From assembly GCA_040757455.1 (NCBI GenBank), contig JBFLXE010000009.1:1-31997 (forward strand): a stretch of 31,997 bases of DNA, written 5' to 3'. Of the stretch, positions 1-8,441 are shown in pieces. A program made the translations under genes and the position numbers. Position 1 is the first letter of the stretch; each line of letters begins with the position of its first letter. This DNA is from Kmv42 sp040757455 (lineage in GTDB: Bacteria > Nitrospirota > Thermodesulfovibrionia > Thermodesulfovibrionales > SM23-35). The notes below the pieces were generated by a model. That model saw nothing but the letters and a program-made list of their open reading frames with translations. It was not told the origin of the DNA and searched no databases.

Positions 1-66
1 ATGGCCTCCTTGTGGAATTGATGAGATATTTTAAGAGAATTTGCGGTAAAAGGGAATTAATATCTA

Positions 67-99
67 CTCACAGAACCTTGATTTTCAAGGGACTGTGAG
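67..99 (+). promoter_or_regulatory. Hairpin in the yceI leader
   Basis: Seven-base arms CTCACAG (67-73) and CTGTGAG (93-99) enclose a 2x2 internal mismatch, a second 5-bp stem (CCTTG/CAAGG) and an ATTTT loop. No T-run follows, so it does not look like an intrinsic terminator. It lies 27 bp before the Shine-Dalgarno of the yceI-like gene and could be a dyad operator or an mRNA leader structure. The function is inferred only from position. Confidence 0.4.
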
Positions 100-138
100 A
101 TATTGAACAGGCTTGAATACCTTAGAAGGAGGTAAAGA

Positions 139-672
139 ATGGGAAAATGGATAATAGACCCTGATCATTCCGTTGCCGCTTTTTCGGTACGTCACATGAT
201 GGTTGCGAATGTGAGGGGGCAATTCAATCAGATAACCGGTTTTGTTCAGATGGACAAAGACAACAAGAAGATCGATTTCATAGAAGCTCATATTAAGGCT
301 GAAGGAATATTTACGGGAATAAAAAAGCGCGACGAGCATCTCAGAAGCCCTGATTTTTTTGATGTCGACAAATATCCGGAGATAACCTTCACAAGTGCTG
401 AAATAGAAGGCGATACCAAAGGAAGCTTTCGCGTGAGGGGTCACTTAACCATACACGGTATCACCCGTTTCGTGAGTTGTTCCGATGTCAAGTTCGCGGG
501 ACCTGTTAAGAGTCCTTTTGGAGGCGAGCTCACCATAGGTCTTTCGGCTGTTTTGGAGATTAACCGTGAAGATTTCGGGATCACCTGGAATGAGCCGCTT
601 GAAGGTGGTGGCGTCTTAGTCAGCAAGGAGGTGCGTCTCTTTATCGATGCTGAGGCTGACTTGGTCGAGTAA
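139..672 (+). CDS. YceI family lipocalin-like protein
   Basis: 177-aa protein of the YceI family, which forms a lipocalin-like beta barrel binding long polyisoprenoid or other amphipathic ligands. The opening WIIDPDHSVAAFSVRHMMV and the later block KRDEHLRSPDFFDVDKYP are the hallmark YceI segments, and the length is normal for the family. There is no signal peptide, so this member is probably cytoplasmic, whereas E. coli YceI is periplasmic. A strong Shine-Dalgarno (AGGAGGT, about 126-132) supports the ATG at 139. It is a single-gene unit facing a convergent gene. The ligand cannot be told from sequence. Confidence 0.92.
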   Translation: MGKWIIDPDHSVAAFSVRHMMVANVRGQFNQITGFVQMDKDNKKIDFIEAHIKAEGIFTGIKKRDEHLRSPDFFDVDKYPEITFTSAEIEGDTKGSFRVRGHLTIHGITRFVSCSDVKFAGPVKSPFGGELTIGLSAVLEINREDFGITWNEPLEGGGVLVSKEVRLFIDAEADLVE

Positions 673-735
673 ATAGATGTTCTAATCACGTCTATCAAAC
701 AGTACTCGCCAATCGGAAGAATGTGTTTCGACAAC

Positions 736-1272
736 TTAGGGCTTAGTCACTGATGGACATTTGATACCCTCGAAGGCATAAATGATCCTTTTTTCTCTTT
801 CGAGCTTATGGGTCGGGAAAGGTACCTTTTTAAAGTCTCTCATTTTTTCCAGGGCTTCCTGCCTGGTGAAAAGCTTGTCGATTGTTCCAACCGCAAGAGA
901 TCCTCTTAGAACATCAATTATTCTAACTTCTTCTCCATTGGTGATGACAGCATAAGGTATCTGGTATTCCTTAACTGCTCGGGCGAAGGCCGTTATATAT
1001 CTCTCCCAGGATTCCAATCCCGAATTCACGCATCTGATGACCATAAAACTTCCTGGTGGGAGATTCACAATAAAATCTATTGTAGCCGCCGCCTCACGAT
1101 CACTCATTTTCAACACAAACTCCGGGTCTGCCTCGACTTCGGCAGGATCGAACTTCTTTTCTTCGATAAGTATTCCCAGTATCTGCTGTTTTAAGCCCTG
1201 AAGCTGCATTCTTTCTATCTGTTCCTGCATCTGTATTTTTTCCTGGATAATTTTGTTTCTCTCTTCATCCAT
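736..1272 (-). CDS. Orphan HsdR N-terminal-domain-like protein
   Basis: 178-aa protein with an N-terminal coiled coil rich in Q, E and K (residues about 1-40), followed by a domain resembling the N-terminal nuclease-fold domain of type I restriction R subunits (HSDR_N type). The recognisable core runs from PGSFMVIRC to QIPYAVITNGEEVRIID and RGSLAVG. The usual E-x-K catalytic pair after the hydrophobic strand is replaced by V-I-R-C, so nuclease activity is unlikely. No HsdM, HsdS or helicase domain lies nearby, so it is not part of a restriction system in this window. Start ATG at 1272. The family call is moderately sure; the function is unknown. Confidence 0.6.
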   Translation of the reverse strand: MDEERNKIIQEKIQMQEQIERMQLQGLKQQILGILIEEKKFDPAEVEADPEFVLKMSDREAAATIDFIVNLPPGSFMVIRCVNSGLESWERYITAFARAVKEYQIPYAVITNGEEVRIIDVLRGSLAVGTIDKLFTRQEALEKMRDFKKVPFPTHKLEREKRIIYAFEGIKCPSVTKP

Positions 1273-1403
1273 AAATTGGGACCTATCAGTCGCCTTCCCA
1301 AACGATTTTTATTTTAGAGGATACATGTTTCTTTCATCAATAGCCTTTGCCAGGCAGGGCGCATCAGATGAGAATGTGAAATAGTTAGAAAAAAAGACTT
1401 GAG

Positions 1404-1430
1404 AGTGGCCTGAATTTAATTCAGGCCACT
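1404..1430 (-). terminator. Intrinsic terminator of the ferritin-like gene
   Basis: A perfect 13-bp inverted repeat, AGTGGCCTGAATT and its complement, is centred on T1417. Reading on the minus strand, the stem is followed after about 8 nt by a run of seven T (plus-strand A-run at 1389-1395). It lies about 100 bp past the stop of the ferritin-like gene at 1534. The spacer between stem and T-run is longer than ideal. Confidence 0.65.
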
Positions 1431-1533
1431 AAGACAATGAGGAATTTTTGTCGGGTATCATCGTCACGGCGCTTTTCGGCATCCAGCCAAATCTCAAATA
1501 TCCGGGACAGTATTGTCTGCGAACAAAATCGGA

Positions 1534-2004
1534 CTATAGACGTGCTCCGCCCAGCCGTTCCTCTCTGGTCTGACCGTAAGGATAAATCTGTCCCTTGATG
1601 TGATCCAGTTTCGTCAACATTTCGTGATGTTTTATCTCATCCATCAGCAAGTAAGTGATGATAAAGTTAGTGAAATAGTCTGTGCTTTTGGTCATTGCAA
1701 TATTCGCAAGTCCCATTGATTTGGCTTCGGCTGCCACATGTCTATCCAGAACCTCACTGAGTGGGACTAGTTCTTCGTGACTGAGACGAACAGCCTCTTT
1801 TGTCAGATGGTTGATAGCGAACTCTTGCATGGATTTATGTTTTTCCGAATCACGCTTAATCATCTCCATGATCACTTTGACGAAATCGTTATTCGACTTG
1901 CTCATCAGACTTTCAGCCAGTGAAATCGTTTCATCCTCCAGATCGTGCCATTCTTTGAGGATTCTTGCGAGCTCCTCAGCCTCCGCTATCCTGTGACTTA
2001 CCAT
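1534..2004 (-). CDS. Ferritin-like (rubrerythrin-fold) protein
   Basis: 156-aa, almost entirely helical protein of the ferritin-like/rubrerythrin superfamily. Four helices carry acidic and His residues in the right places: DLEDETISLAES, IKRDSEKHKSM, LDRHVAAEAKSM and MDEIKHHEML (an E-x-x-H). It probably binds a di-iron centre and acts in iron handling or peroxide defence. There is no rubredoxin domain. The second helix has D-S-E-K-H rather than a textbook E-x-x-H, so metal ligation may be atypical. The ATG at 2004 has a very good Shine-Dalgarno (AAAGGAGG, 7 nt upstream). An intrinsic terminator follows at 1404-1430, so this is a single-gene unit. Confidence 0.82.
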   Translation of the reverse strand: MVSHRIAEAEELARILKEWHDLEDETISLAESLMSKSNNDFVKVIMEMIKRDSEKHKSMQEFAINHLTKEAVRLSHEELVPLSEVLDRHVAAEAKSMGLANIAMTKSTDYFTNFIITYLLMDEIKHHEMLTKLDHIKGQIYPYGQTREERLGGARL

Positions 2005-2239
2005 AGCTAACCTCCTTTTTGAAAAGTGAATTGATAATAATATTGATTATTTCCCTGAACGTTTTGGTTCAATCTCCCAATGTTTCACCTCCCCCTAACA
2101 TTTTAATAACACGGAATATTTATTCGAATCTTAGCAAAAGCAATGCCATCCTATAACTTATTGATATAAATGGATATTTATCTTTCAACGCCCTTTCTTG
2201 TGCGACATTATGCCATGTCATAAGGCATTATGCCCGAAA

Positions 2240-2267
2240 GCAAAGAGTAAAGAGCAAAGAGTAAAGA
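2240..2267. repeat. Heptamer tandem repeat
   Basis: Four direct 7-bp units, alternating GCAAAGA and GTAAAGA, in perfect register. The bases that follow (GCTACTCG near 2272-2279) also occur next to the heptamer array inside queC (30334-30341), which suggests the same repeat family. Confidence 0.8.
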
Positions 2268-2396
2268 GATGGCTACTCGCGGGAGGAAATCAGACCTGCT
2301 CCTCCTTTTTCAGAAGCGGTATTATAATATAATCCTCAGTCAGGTTTTTATTTATCCGCAGTCCTGAACTCGTTCTGCAAATTTTCAGTTTTGTAA

Positions 2397-2412
2397 TGTT
2401 CCACGTGGAACA
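2397..2412. promoter_or_regulatory. parS: parS site (ParB-binding centromere)
   Basis: The 16-mer TGTTCCACGTGGAACA is a perfect palindrome. It matches the chromosomal parS sequence bound by ParB across bacteria; the Pseudomonas and Caulobacter type has the CC/GG form. Symmetry extends to 22 bp (2394-2415). It is intergenic, 110 bp before uvrA. parS sites normally cluster near oriC, and no parA, parB or dnaA lies in the window. The match is seen directly; the centromere role follows from the family. Confidence 0.85.
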
Positions 2413-2522
2413 TTAGTGGTGGCTTAAGGAAGGATCTCCGGCCTGAAAAGACTACTCGTCACAAAAAGGATGCTATTAACGCTGATGGCATTTGACCTGA
2501 AGTAACGTGGTAAAATATTTAG

Positions 2523-5312
2523 ATGCGCGAAAAGAGACTAATAATATTGGGTGCCCGGCAGAATAATCTGAGGAACATAGATCTGGACTTACCGCACAAC
2601 AAAGTCATTGCAGTAACCGGGGTCTCAGGTTCCGGCAAATCCTCCCTGGCCTTCGACACGATCTTTGCGGAAGGACAGTGGAGGTTCATAGAATCTCTCT
2701 CCACATACGCGAGACTTTTCCTTGAAAAGCTGGACAGGCCGGACGTTGATGAGATTCGAAATATTAGGCCGGCTATTGCCCTCGAACAAAAAAATCCGGT
2801 GCGGGGGTCGCGTTCGACCGTTGGGACATTGACAGAAGTCTATGACTACCTGAGACTGCTTTATTCAAAGATCGCGACGCCCTATTGTCCCGTCTGTGGC
2901 AAGGAGATAGTAATGTGGGATACCTCACGGGTGATATCCGAGCTCTTGACAAGGTATCCCGGGGGAAGGGCAATCATTACCTTTGAATCTAAACACTCCC
3001 TGGATGAGCTGAAAAAGAAAGGTTTCCACAGGGCCTGGGTTAACGAGGAAGTCGTTGATACAGATTCGTTGCGACTTATGCCTTCACCTGTTGAAATAGT
3101 CCTGGACAGGCTCATCCTCCGTGATGAACCCCGTCTTTCGGACTCGATCGAGATGGCATGGAGAGAGGGCGAGGGAAGGATCAAGGTGATTATTGTCACG
3201 CCGGATAAAAGCCCTCATTTCACAACCCTCATTTTTTCCTCGGAGAACATGTGCGAAGAATGCAATACCGAACTTCCCAAACCATATCCTCTTCTTTTTT
3301 CATTTAACCATCCGGTAGGCGCATGCCCGGATTGCAAGGGTTTCGGAAATATTTTGAAATATGATGAGGATCTGGTCGTGCCTGATAAGAGTCTCTCCAT
3401 TTTGCAGGGGGCTATAGACCCCTGGAACAAGCCGGCTTACAGATGGTGGAAACAGCAGATGGTCAAAAATGCTGAAAAAGAGGGAATAGACATCCGTAAA
3501 CCTTACTTTGAACTCTCGGAACGGGAGAAATCTTTGCTCTATAAAGGCGGAGAAAGGTTTTACGGAATAGATGATTTCTTTGAAGAGATGGAGGGCAGGA
3601 GATATAAGCTCCACATAAGGGTATTCCTCAGCAGGTACAGGAGACCCGTTACCTGTGCGACATGTAAGGGAAAGAGATTGAGAAGTGAATCCCTTGCATA
3701 TAAGATTTCAGGTCTTGATATTTCAGAACTCACCGGAATGCCTGTGTCAGATACAATAAAATTCTTCGAGGAATTTGACATTCCTCCGTTCAAGAGGGAG
3801 ATGGCAAAGGAAGTTTTGAGGCAGACGCAGCTCAGACTGGGGTTTATTAGAAGAGTCGGACTCGACTACCTAACCTTGAACCGGGATGGCAGGACTCTTT
3901 CCGGCGGCGAATATCAACGGGTAAACCTGTCAAATCAACTATCATCTTTTCTTACCGGGACATTGTACGTCCTTGATGAGCCGACTGTTGGTCTTCATGC
4001 GAGAGATACTGAGATCATCTCTGAGATCATGGCGGAGCTTTCCGGACATGGCAATACCATCATAGTGGTGGAGCATGACAGGAAGATTATTGAATCTGCT
4101 GAGTGGATCGTTGAGATGGGACCCGGAGGCGGCCATCAGGGTGGCGAAATTGTGGCGTCGGTTCCAAAAGATGAGTTTTTAAGGATGGACACACTGACGG
4201 CGCGTTATATAAATGGCATCGAGAGATTAGACATCCCCTTTGTTGTAAAGAGGCGGCCAGAAGGTCAAAAACTTATACTCTATGGCGCAAGGGGGAATAA
4301 CCTGAAATATGTCAATCTTGAAATTCCCCTCGGAACGATGATTGCAGTCACAGGCGTCTCCGGTTCGGGGAAGAGCAGTCTGGTTGTGGAGACACTGTAT
4401 GGTATACTGGCAAGGGAATTCAAAATGCAATTTGATTTTCCCCTGCCGTATGAAAAAATTGAAGGAATACAGAACATAAATGGCGTCAAGCTTATCTCTC
4501 AGTCACCGATCGGCCGGAGCCCCCGATCCAATCCTGTCACCTATCTCAAAATTTTCGACCAGATAAGGAAACTATTTTCCGAGCAACTCGAAGCGAAAGC
4601 TCACGGATATACCCCGGGCTTCTTTTCATTCAATGTGTCCGGCGGCAGGTGCGAAGCATGTAAAGGTGCTGGGTATCAAAGACTCGAAATGTACTTTTTT
4701 GAAGACCTTTACATGAAATGTGAAGAGTGCAATGGCACAAGATACAAGCCCGAAGCGTTACGGGTTTCATATCGCGGCAAAAATATACACGAGGTCTTAA
4801 ATATGACCGTGGACGAAGCGATAGGACACTTTGAAGACACGCAAGGCGTAAAAAATAAGCTTCTCTTAATGAAAGATATCGGCCTGGGCTATCTCAGGCT
4901 CGGTCAGCCAGCAACAACTCTTTCAGGCGGGGAGGCGCAGAGACTCAAGATATGTGCGGAATTGATTAATGCCCCTCTGGCCTCAACGGGCTTCCCTGTA
5001 CGCCATCAGCCAAAGGGTTATCTCTATATCCTGGACGAACCGACGATCGGACTTCATTTCAGAGATATCAGAGCCCTTCTCGCTATCCTGAGAAGGCTCG
5101 TTGATGCAGGAAACACAGTCCTTCTTATCGAGCATAATCTTGACGTTATAGGAGCCTCTGACTGGATAATAGACCTCGGACCTGAGGGTGGCGACAAAGG
5201 GGGCAGGATTATTTTTGAGGGAACGCCGGACACTATAATGGAAGAAAAAGAATCATATACTGGGCGCTATCTTAAGGAATATTACCTGACGCACTCAGCA
5301 ACCAGATCATAG
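2523..5312 (+). CDS. uvrA: Excinuclease ABC subunit A (UvrA), divergent
   Basis: 929-aa DNA-damage recognition ATPase of nucleotide excision repair. It has two ABC modules: Walker A VSGSGKSS at residues 34-41, signature LSGGE near 459 with LDEPTVGLH, a second Walker A VSGSGKSS in the C-terminal half, and a second LSGGE near 799 with LDEPTIGLH. Zinc-binding CxxC pairs are present, including CEAC (near 710) and CEEC. The UvrB-binding region after CPVCGKE is present but shorter than in model UvrA. Many positions differ from the common consensus (for example SGGEYQRVNL). No uvrB or uvrC lies nearby. The ATG at 2523 has no clear Shine-Dalgarno. Its last 31 bp overlap the convergent rimO. Confidence 0.9.
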   Translation: MREKRLIILGARQNNLRNIDLDLPHNKVIAVTGVSGSGKSSLAFDTIFAEGQWRFIESLSTYARLFLEKLDRPDVDEIRNIRPAIALEQKNPVRGSRSTVGTLTEVYDYLRLLYSKIATPYCPVCGKEIVMWDTSRVISELLTRYPGGRAIITFESKHSLDELKKKGFHRAWVNEEVVDTDSLRLMPSPVEIVLDRLILRDEPRLSDSIEMAWREGEGRIKVIIVTPDKSPHFTTLIFSSENMCEECNTELPKPYPLLFSFNHPVGACPDCKGFGNILKYDEDLVVPDKSLSILQGAIDPWNKPAYRWWKQQMVKNAEKEGIDIRKPYFELSEREKSLLYKGGERFYGIDDFFEEMEGRRYKLHIRVFLSRYRRPVTCATCKGKRLRSESLAYKISGLDISELTGMPVSDTIKFFEEFDIPPFKREMAKEVLRQTQLRLGFIRRVGLDYLTLNRDGRTLSGGEYQRVNLSNQLSSFLTGTLYVLDEPTVGLHARDTEIISEIMAELSGHGNTIIVVEHDRKIIESAEWIVEMGPGGGHQGGEIVASVPKDEFLRMDTLTARYINGIERLDIPFVVKRRPEGQKLILYGARGNNLKYVNLEIPLGTMIAVTGVSGSGKSSLVVETLYGILAREFKMQFDFPLPYEKIEGIQNINGVKLISQSPIGRSPRSNPVTYLKIFDQIRKLFSEQLEAKAHGYTPGFFSFNVSGGRCEACKGAGYQRLEMYFFEDLYMKCEECNGTRYKPEALRVSYRGKNIHEVLNMTVDEAIGHFEDTQGVKNKLLLMKDIGLGYLRLGQPATTLSGGEAQRLKICAELINAPLASTGFPVRHQPKGYLYILDEPTIGLHFRDIRALLAILRRLVDAGNTVLLIEHNLDVIGASDWIIDLGPEGGDKGGRIIFEGTPDTIMEEKESYTGRYLKEYYLTHSATRS

Positions 5313-6574
5313 TCCTTGAAACCAGTAACCCGCACGCTGGTCAGATTTCCATTCCCTCCGTAGCCCTTTACATAGACAATCCCGTCGACCTCCGGAGCCT
5401 GGGAGTAAATTCTTCCTATCCATATGCTTCTGCATTCGTCAAGAGGAAGCTCAATCAGACATGGAAAAACTTTGCCCTTCATAGCGTGATTTCTGGCTCT
5501 CGCAATTTTTCGCTGTAACTCCATAATGCTCTTTCTCCTTCTTTTTCTAACGCTCCTTGGCACTGTTGGCTTGAGAGCGAAGGCGGGAGTGCCTTCTTCG
5601 TGTGAATACTCAAATACGCCAACATGGTCAAACCGGATCTTCTCCACAAAATCAAATAGTTCCTGAAAGTCACTTTCTTCTTCGGTAGGGAAACCGACGA
5701 TCAGGGAAGTCCTGAGCGCGATTGACGGTATCTTTTCTCTGAGTAGAGTTATTTTCCTGACGAGAAGATCCTTCGAGTAATGCCTGTTCATAAGTCTCAA
5801 GATTCGTGTGTTTACATGCTGAACGGGGATATCCAGATACTTTACTATCCTTGCATCAGATCTGATGATTTCGACTAATTCTTTCGAAACCCTTAAAGGA
5901 TGGACATAGAGAAGCCTGAGCCAGAAATCATTTCTCAGAGAGAGAATTTTCTTCAGAAGGAACTCCAGAGACGGCTTGCCATAAAGGTCTTTCCCATATA
6001 CAGTGATGTCCTGCGCCACGAGGTTGATTTCAGAATATCCTTCATCCAGGACATCTTTGATTCGCCTCAAGACATCCTCCACCGGGTAACTCCTTAAGTC
6101 ACCTCGTATTGCAGGAATTGTGCAGTATGAGCAGAAGTTGTTGCAGCCATCAGAGATCTTAATATATCTGTAAGAAGGAGGGGTGAAGAGTATAGGTTTT
6201 GCGGCCGGAGCGCCTGTTTCTTCACAGGGCGCAAAATTTTCTTTAATCTTCTCTGTCAGTTGATGATGCGGAAGGAGAGGAACAAAAAGATCAACCTCCG
6301 GCACGTGTCTTTCCAGCTCCTTCTGATAACGCTTAACCAGGCATCCGTAAACGAGAACCTTCGCGTCTCTATTTTTTTCTTTGAGGACGGAAAAAATAGT
6401 GTCTATCGATTCTTTTTTCGCCTCCTCGATGAAACCGCAGGTATTGATCATTATGAGTGATGCCTCCGAAATATCACCAGTGATGGAATAGCCTGTTTTC
6501 TGGAGATGATGAACGATATTCTCGCTGTCGACGAGGTTCTTTGCGCAGCCAAGGCTTATTAGATAGAATTTCAT
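5282..6574 (-). CDS. rimO: Ribosomal protein S12 methylthiotransferase RimO
   Basis: 430-aa radical SAM enzyme that adds a methylthio group to an aspartate of ribosomal protein S12. The N-terminal domain has the three cluster ligands C10, C46 and C78. The radical SAM motif C144-x3-C148-x2-C151 follows (DGCNNFCSYC), and a TRAM domain lies in the last 65 residues. The openings SLGCAKNLVDSE and INTCGFIEEAKKESI are typical of RimO rather than MiaB. Length is normal. It is divergent from oppB and shares a 30-bp promoter region with it; TATACT lies about 20 nt upstream on the minus strand. The 3' end overlaps uvrA by 31 bp. Confidence 0.95.
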   Translation of the reverse strand: MKFYLISLGCAKNLVDSENIVHHLQKTGYSITGDISEASLIMINTCGFIEEAKKESIDTIFSVLKEKNRDAKVLVYGCLVKRYQKELERHVPEVDLFVPLLPHHQLTEKIKENFAPCEETGAPAAKPILFTPPSYRYIKISDGCNNFCSYCTIPAIRGDLRSYPVEDVLRRIKDVLDEGYSEINLVAQDITVYGKDLYGKPSLEFLLKKILSLRNDFWLRLLYVHPLRVSKELVEIIRSDARIVKYLDIPVQHVNTRILRLMNRHYSKDLLVRKITLLREKIPSIALRTSLIVGFPTEEESDFQELFDFVEKIRFDHVGVFEYSHEEGTPAFALKPTVPRSVRKRRRKSIMELQRKIARARNHAMKGKVFPCLIELPLDECRSIWIGRIYSQAPEVDGIVYVKGYGGNGNLTSVRVTGFKDYDLVAECVR

Positions 6575-6604
6575 CTTCTTTTTTATTGTAGTATATTACG
6601 ATAT

Positions 6605-7579
6605 ATGCTTTTCTATATGTCAAAGAGGCTGCTTCTTATGGTGCCCCTTATATTCGGGATCACTCTTATCACTTTTACTGTTATTCATCTTGCTCCCGGA
6701 GGGCCTGTGGAAGTTCAGACCGAGATGTCACTAAAAGTCTCCGCCCAGGCGAGGGAGAATCTCAAGAAACTTTATGGTCTTGACAAGCCCCTTCACATAC
6801 AATACTTTGACTGGCTCAGACGTTTTGTAAAGCTTGATTTCGGGAAATCCTTCGTTGATGGCCGGAGCGTGATCGATAAGATTATTGAGAGAATCCCGGT
6901 AACCCTGACAATTAACGTACTTTCACTGACGCTCATCTTTTGTGTGGCAATCCCTATAGGCATTCTTTCCGCCATACGTCAATATTCGCTGTACGACAAA
7001 ATTTCGACAGTCTTCGTCTTTGTCGGCTTCTCAACACCCAGTTTCTGGCTTGCTCTCATTTTGATGATAATATTCGGCGTCTATATGGGAATCCTTCCGA
7101 TTTCAGGCATTCAGAGTATAGACGTCTCTGACATGGGCCCGCTGCAGAGACTGATTGACTGGATAAGACATCTGATTCTGCCCGTGGGTGTCTCTGCCTT
7201 CGGGGGCATAGCAGGATTAAGCCGGTACAGTCGTTCGAGCATGCTCGAAGTGATAAGGCAAGACTACATACGGACGGCAAAAGCAAAGGGCCTGCCAGAT
7301 TCCCAGGTTTTTTTTAAACATGCGTTCAGGAATGCCCTTATGCCGATTGTGACTATAATGGGTCTTTCCGTGCCAGGTCTTATCGGCGGAGGCGTGATAT
7401 TTGAGACGATTTTCGCCATTCCGGGGATGGGGCAGCTCTTCTATTCATCGACAATGTCCAGAGACTACCCCACAATCATGGGGATTCTGGTCATCGGTGC
7501 AGTACTCACGCTTCTGGGTAATCTGATTGCCGATGTAACGTACGCCGTTGTCGACCCCAGAGTAAGGGTGAGAAAATGA
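6605..7579 (+). CDS. Peptide/nickel ABC transporter permease (OppB/DppB type)
   Basis: 324-aa inner-membrane permease with about six transmembrane helices. The N-terminal stretch MSKRLLLMVPLIFGITLITF and the EAA loop (YIRTAKAKGLPDSQVFFKHAFRN, split here for length) identify the DppB/OppB family, which moves oligopeptides, dipeptides or nickel chelates. The ATG at 6605 lacks a Shine-Dalgarno; the ATG at 6617 is an alternative. A weak TATATT box lies 7 nt before 6605. It overlaps the next permease gene by 4 bp (ATGA), so the two are co-translated. The ATPases are on the other strand further on. Substrate unknown. Confidence 0.92.
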   Translation: MLFYMSKRLLLMVPLIFGITLITFTVIHLAPGGPVEVQTEMSLKVSAQARENLKKLYGLDKPLHIQYFDWLRRFVKLDFGKSFVDGRSVIDKIIERIPVTLTINVLSLTLIFCVAIPIGILSAIRQYSLYDKISTVFVFVGFSTPSFWLALILMIIFGVYMGILPISGIQSIDVSDMGPLQRLIDWIRHLILPVGVSAFGGIAGLSRYSRSSMLEVIRQDYIRTAKAKGLPDSQVFFKHAFRNALMPIVTIMGLSVPGLIGGGVIFETIFAIPGMGQLFYSSTMSRDYPTIMGILVIGAVLTLLGNLIADVTYAVVDPRVRVRK

Positions 7580-8427
7580 GACTCCTAACAATAATTGCAA
7601 GGAGATTCACAAAAAACAAGCTTTCCGTCGTAGGGGCAATAGTAGTGATTCTTCTTATAACTATCTCGGTGTTTGCATCCTATCTCTCTCCATATGACCC
7701 GACTCAAATAGATGTTTACAATGTGCTTTCTCCGCCGAGCAAAGTCCATCTGTTAGGAACGGACGAACTCGGCAGAGATCTTTTTTCGAGGATAATATGG
7801 GGAAGCAGAGTCTCCTTGAAGGTCGGATTTGTTGCCGTGGGTATAGCATTGATAATCGGCGTGATCATAGGGTCTGTGGCGGGCTTTTACGGCGGGAAAG
7901 TGGACGCGATTCTAATGAGATTCGTGGATATGATGCTTGCATTTCCCACTTTTTTCCTTATACTGGCCGTAATCGCGATCCTCGAACCAAGCATATTCAC
8001 AATAATGGCGGTAATAGGAATTACAGGCTGGATGGATGTGGCTAGGCTCGTGAGGGCTGAATTCCTGACATTAAAAGAAAGGGATTTTGTGGATGCGGCG
8101 AAGGCTGTAGGAGTTAGTAACGCGAGGCTGATATTCAGACATATCCTTCCTAACGCACTTTCTCCTGTATTTGTAGCAGCGACATTCGGTGTTGCAGGCG
8201 CCATACTTGTGGAGTCCGGGCTCTCTTTTCTTGGTCTCGGTGTTCAGCCGCCCGCACCGAGTTGGGGGAACATCCTCACTTCGGGAAAGGATAATATCGA
8301 GGTGGCATGGTGGCTCTCTCTTTTTCCGGGACTCGCAATTCTCGTGACGGTCTTGAGTTACAACCTGGTGGGCGAAGGGCTGAGAGACGCGCTCGACCCG
8401 CGGTTGTGGGAGGCCGAGAGCGAATAA
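7576..8427 (+). CDS. Peptide/nickel ABC transporter permease (OppC/DppC type)
   Basis: 283-aa partner permease. It shows the OppC_N segment near the start (KLSVVGAIVVILLITISVF), the conserved HLLGTDELGRDLFSR block and an EAA loop with FVDAAKAVGVSNARLIFRH. The end GLRDALDPRL is typical of DppC/OppC. It starts within the stop of the upstream permease gene (ATGA overlap) and ends 14 bp from the convergent ATPase gene. With OppB it should form the transmembrane channel served by the two ATPases encoded at 8442-10350. Confidence 0.92.
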   Translation: MRLLTIIARRFTKNKLSVVGAIVVILLITISVFASYLSPYDPTQIDVYNVLSPPSKVHLLGTDELGRDLFSRIIWGSRVSLKVGFVAVGIALIIGVIIGSVAGFYGGKVDAILMRFVDMMLAFPTFFLILAVIAILEPSIFTIMAVIGITGWMDVARLVRAEFLTLKERDFVDAAKAVGVSNARLIFRHILPNALSPVFVAATFGVAGAILVESGLSFLGLGVQPPAPSWGNILTSGKDNIEVAWWLSLFPGLAILVTVLSYNLVGEGLRDALDPRLWEAESE

Positions 8428-8441
8428 CCGGCTTTGTTGCG

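Larger units (their letters stand above)
2005..2522. other. 518-bp intergenic region with repeat and parS
   Basis: No gene is seen. From left to right it holds the Shine-Dalgarno and AT-rich promoter region of the ferritin-like gene, with a small inverted repeat TGAAC/GTTCA at 2056-2071. Next comes a pair of CATTATGCC repeats near 2214-2233, then a 4 x 7-bp repeat at 2240-2267, and the 22-bp palindrome carrying parS at 2394-2415. The leader of uvrA follows. Just before the uvrA ATG there is a possible -10 box TAAAAT (2511-2516) but no well-spaced -35. Confidence 0.7.

Noticed and set aside
2492..2516. TTGACC...TAAAAT as a uvrA promoter
   Set aside because: The spacer is 13 bp, too short for sigma-70. 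Only the -10 position is suggestive.
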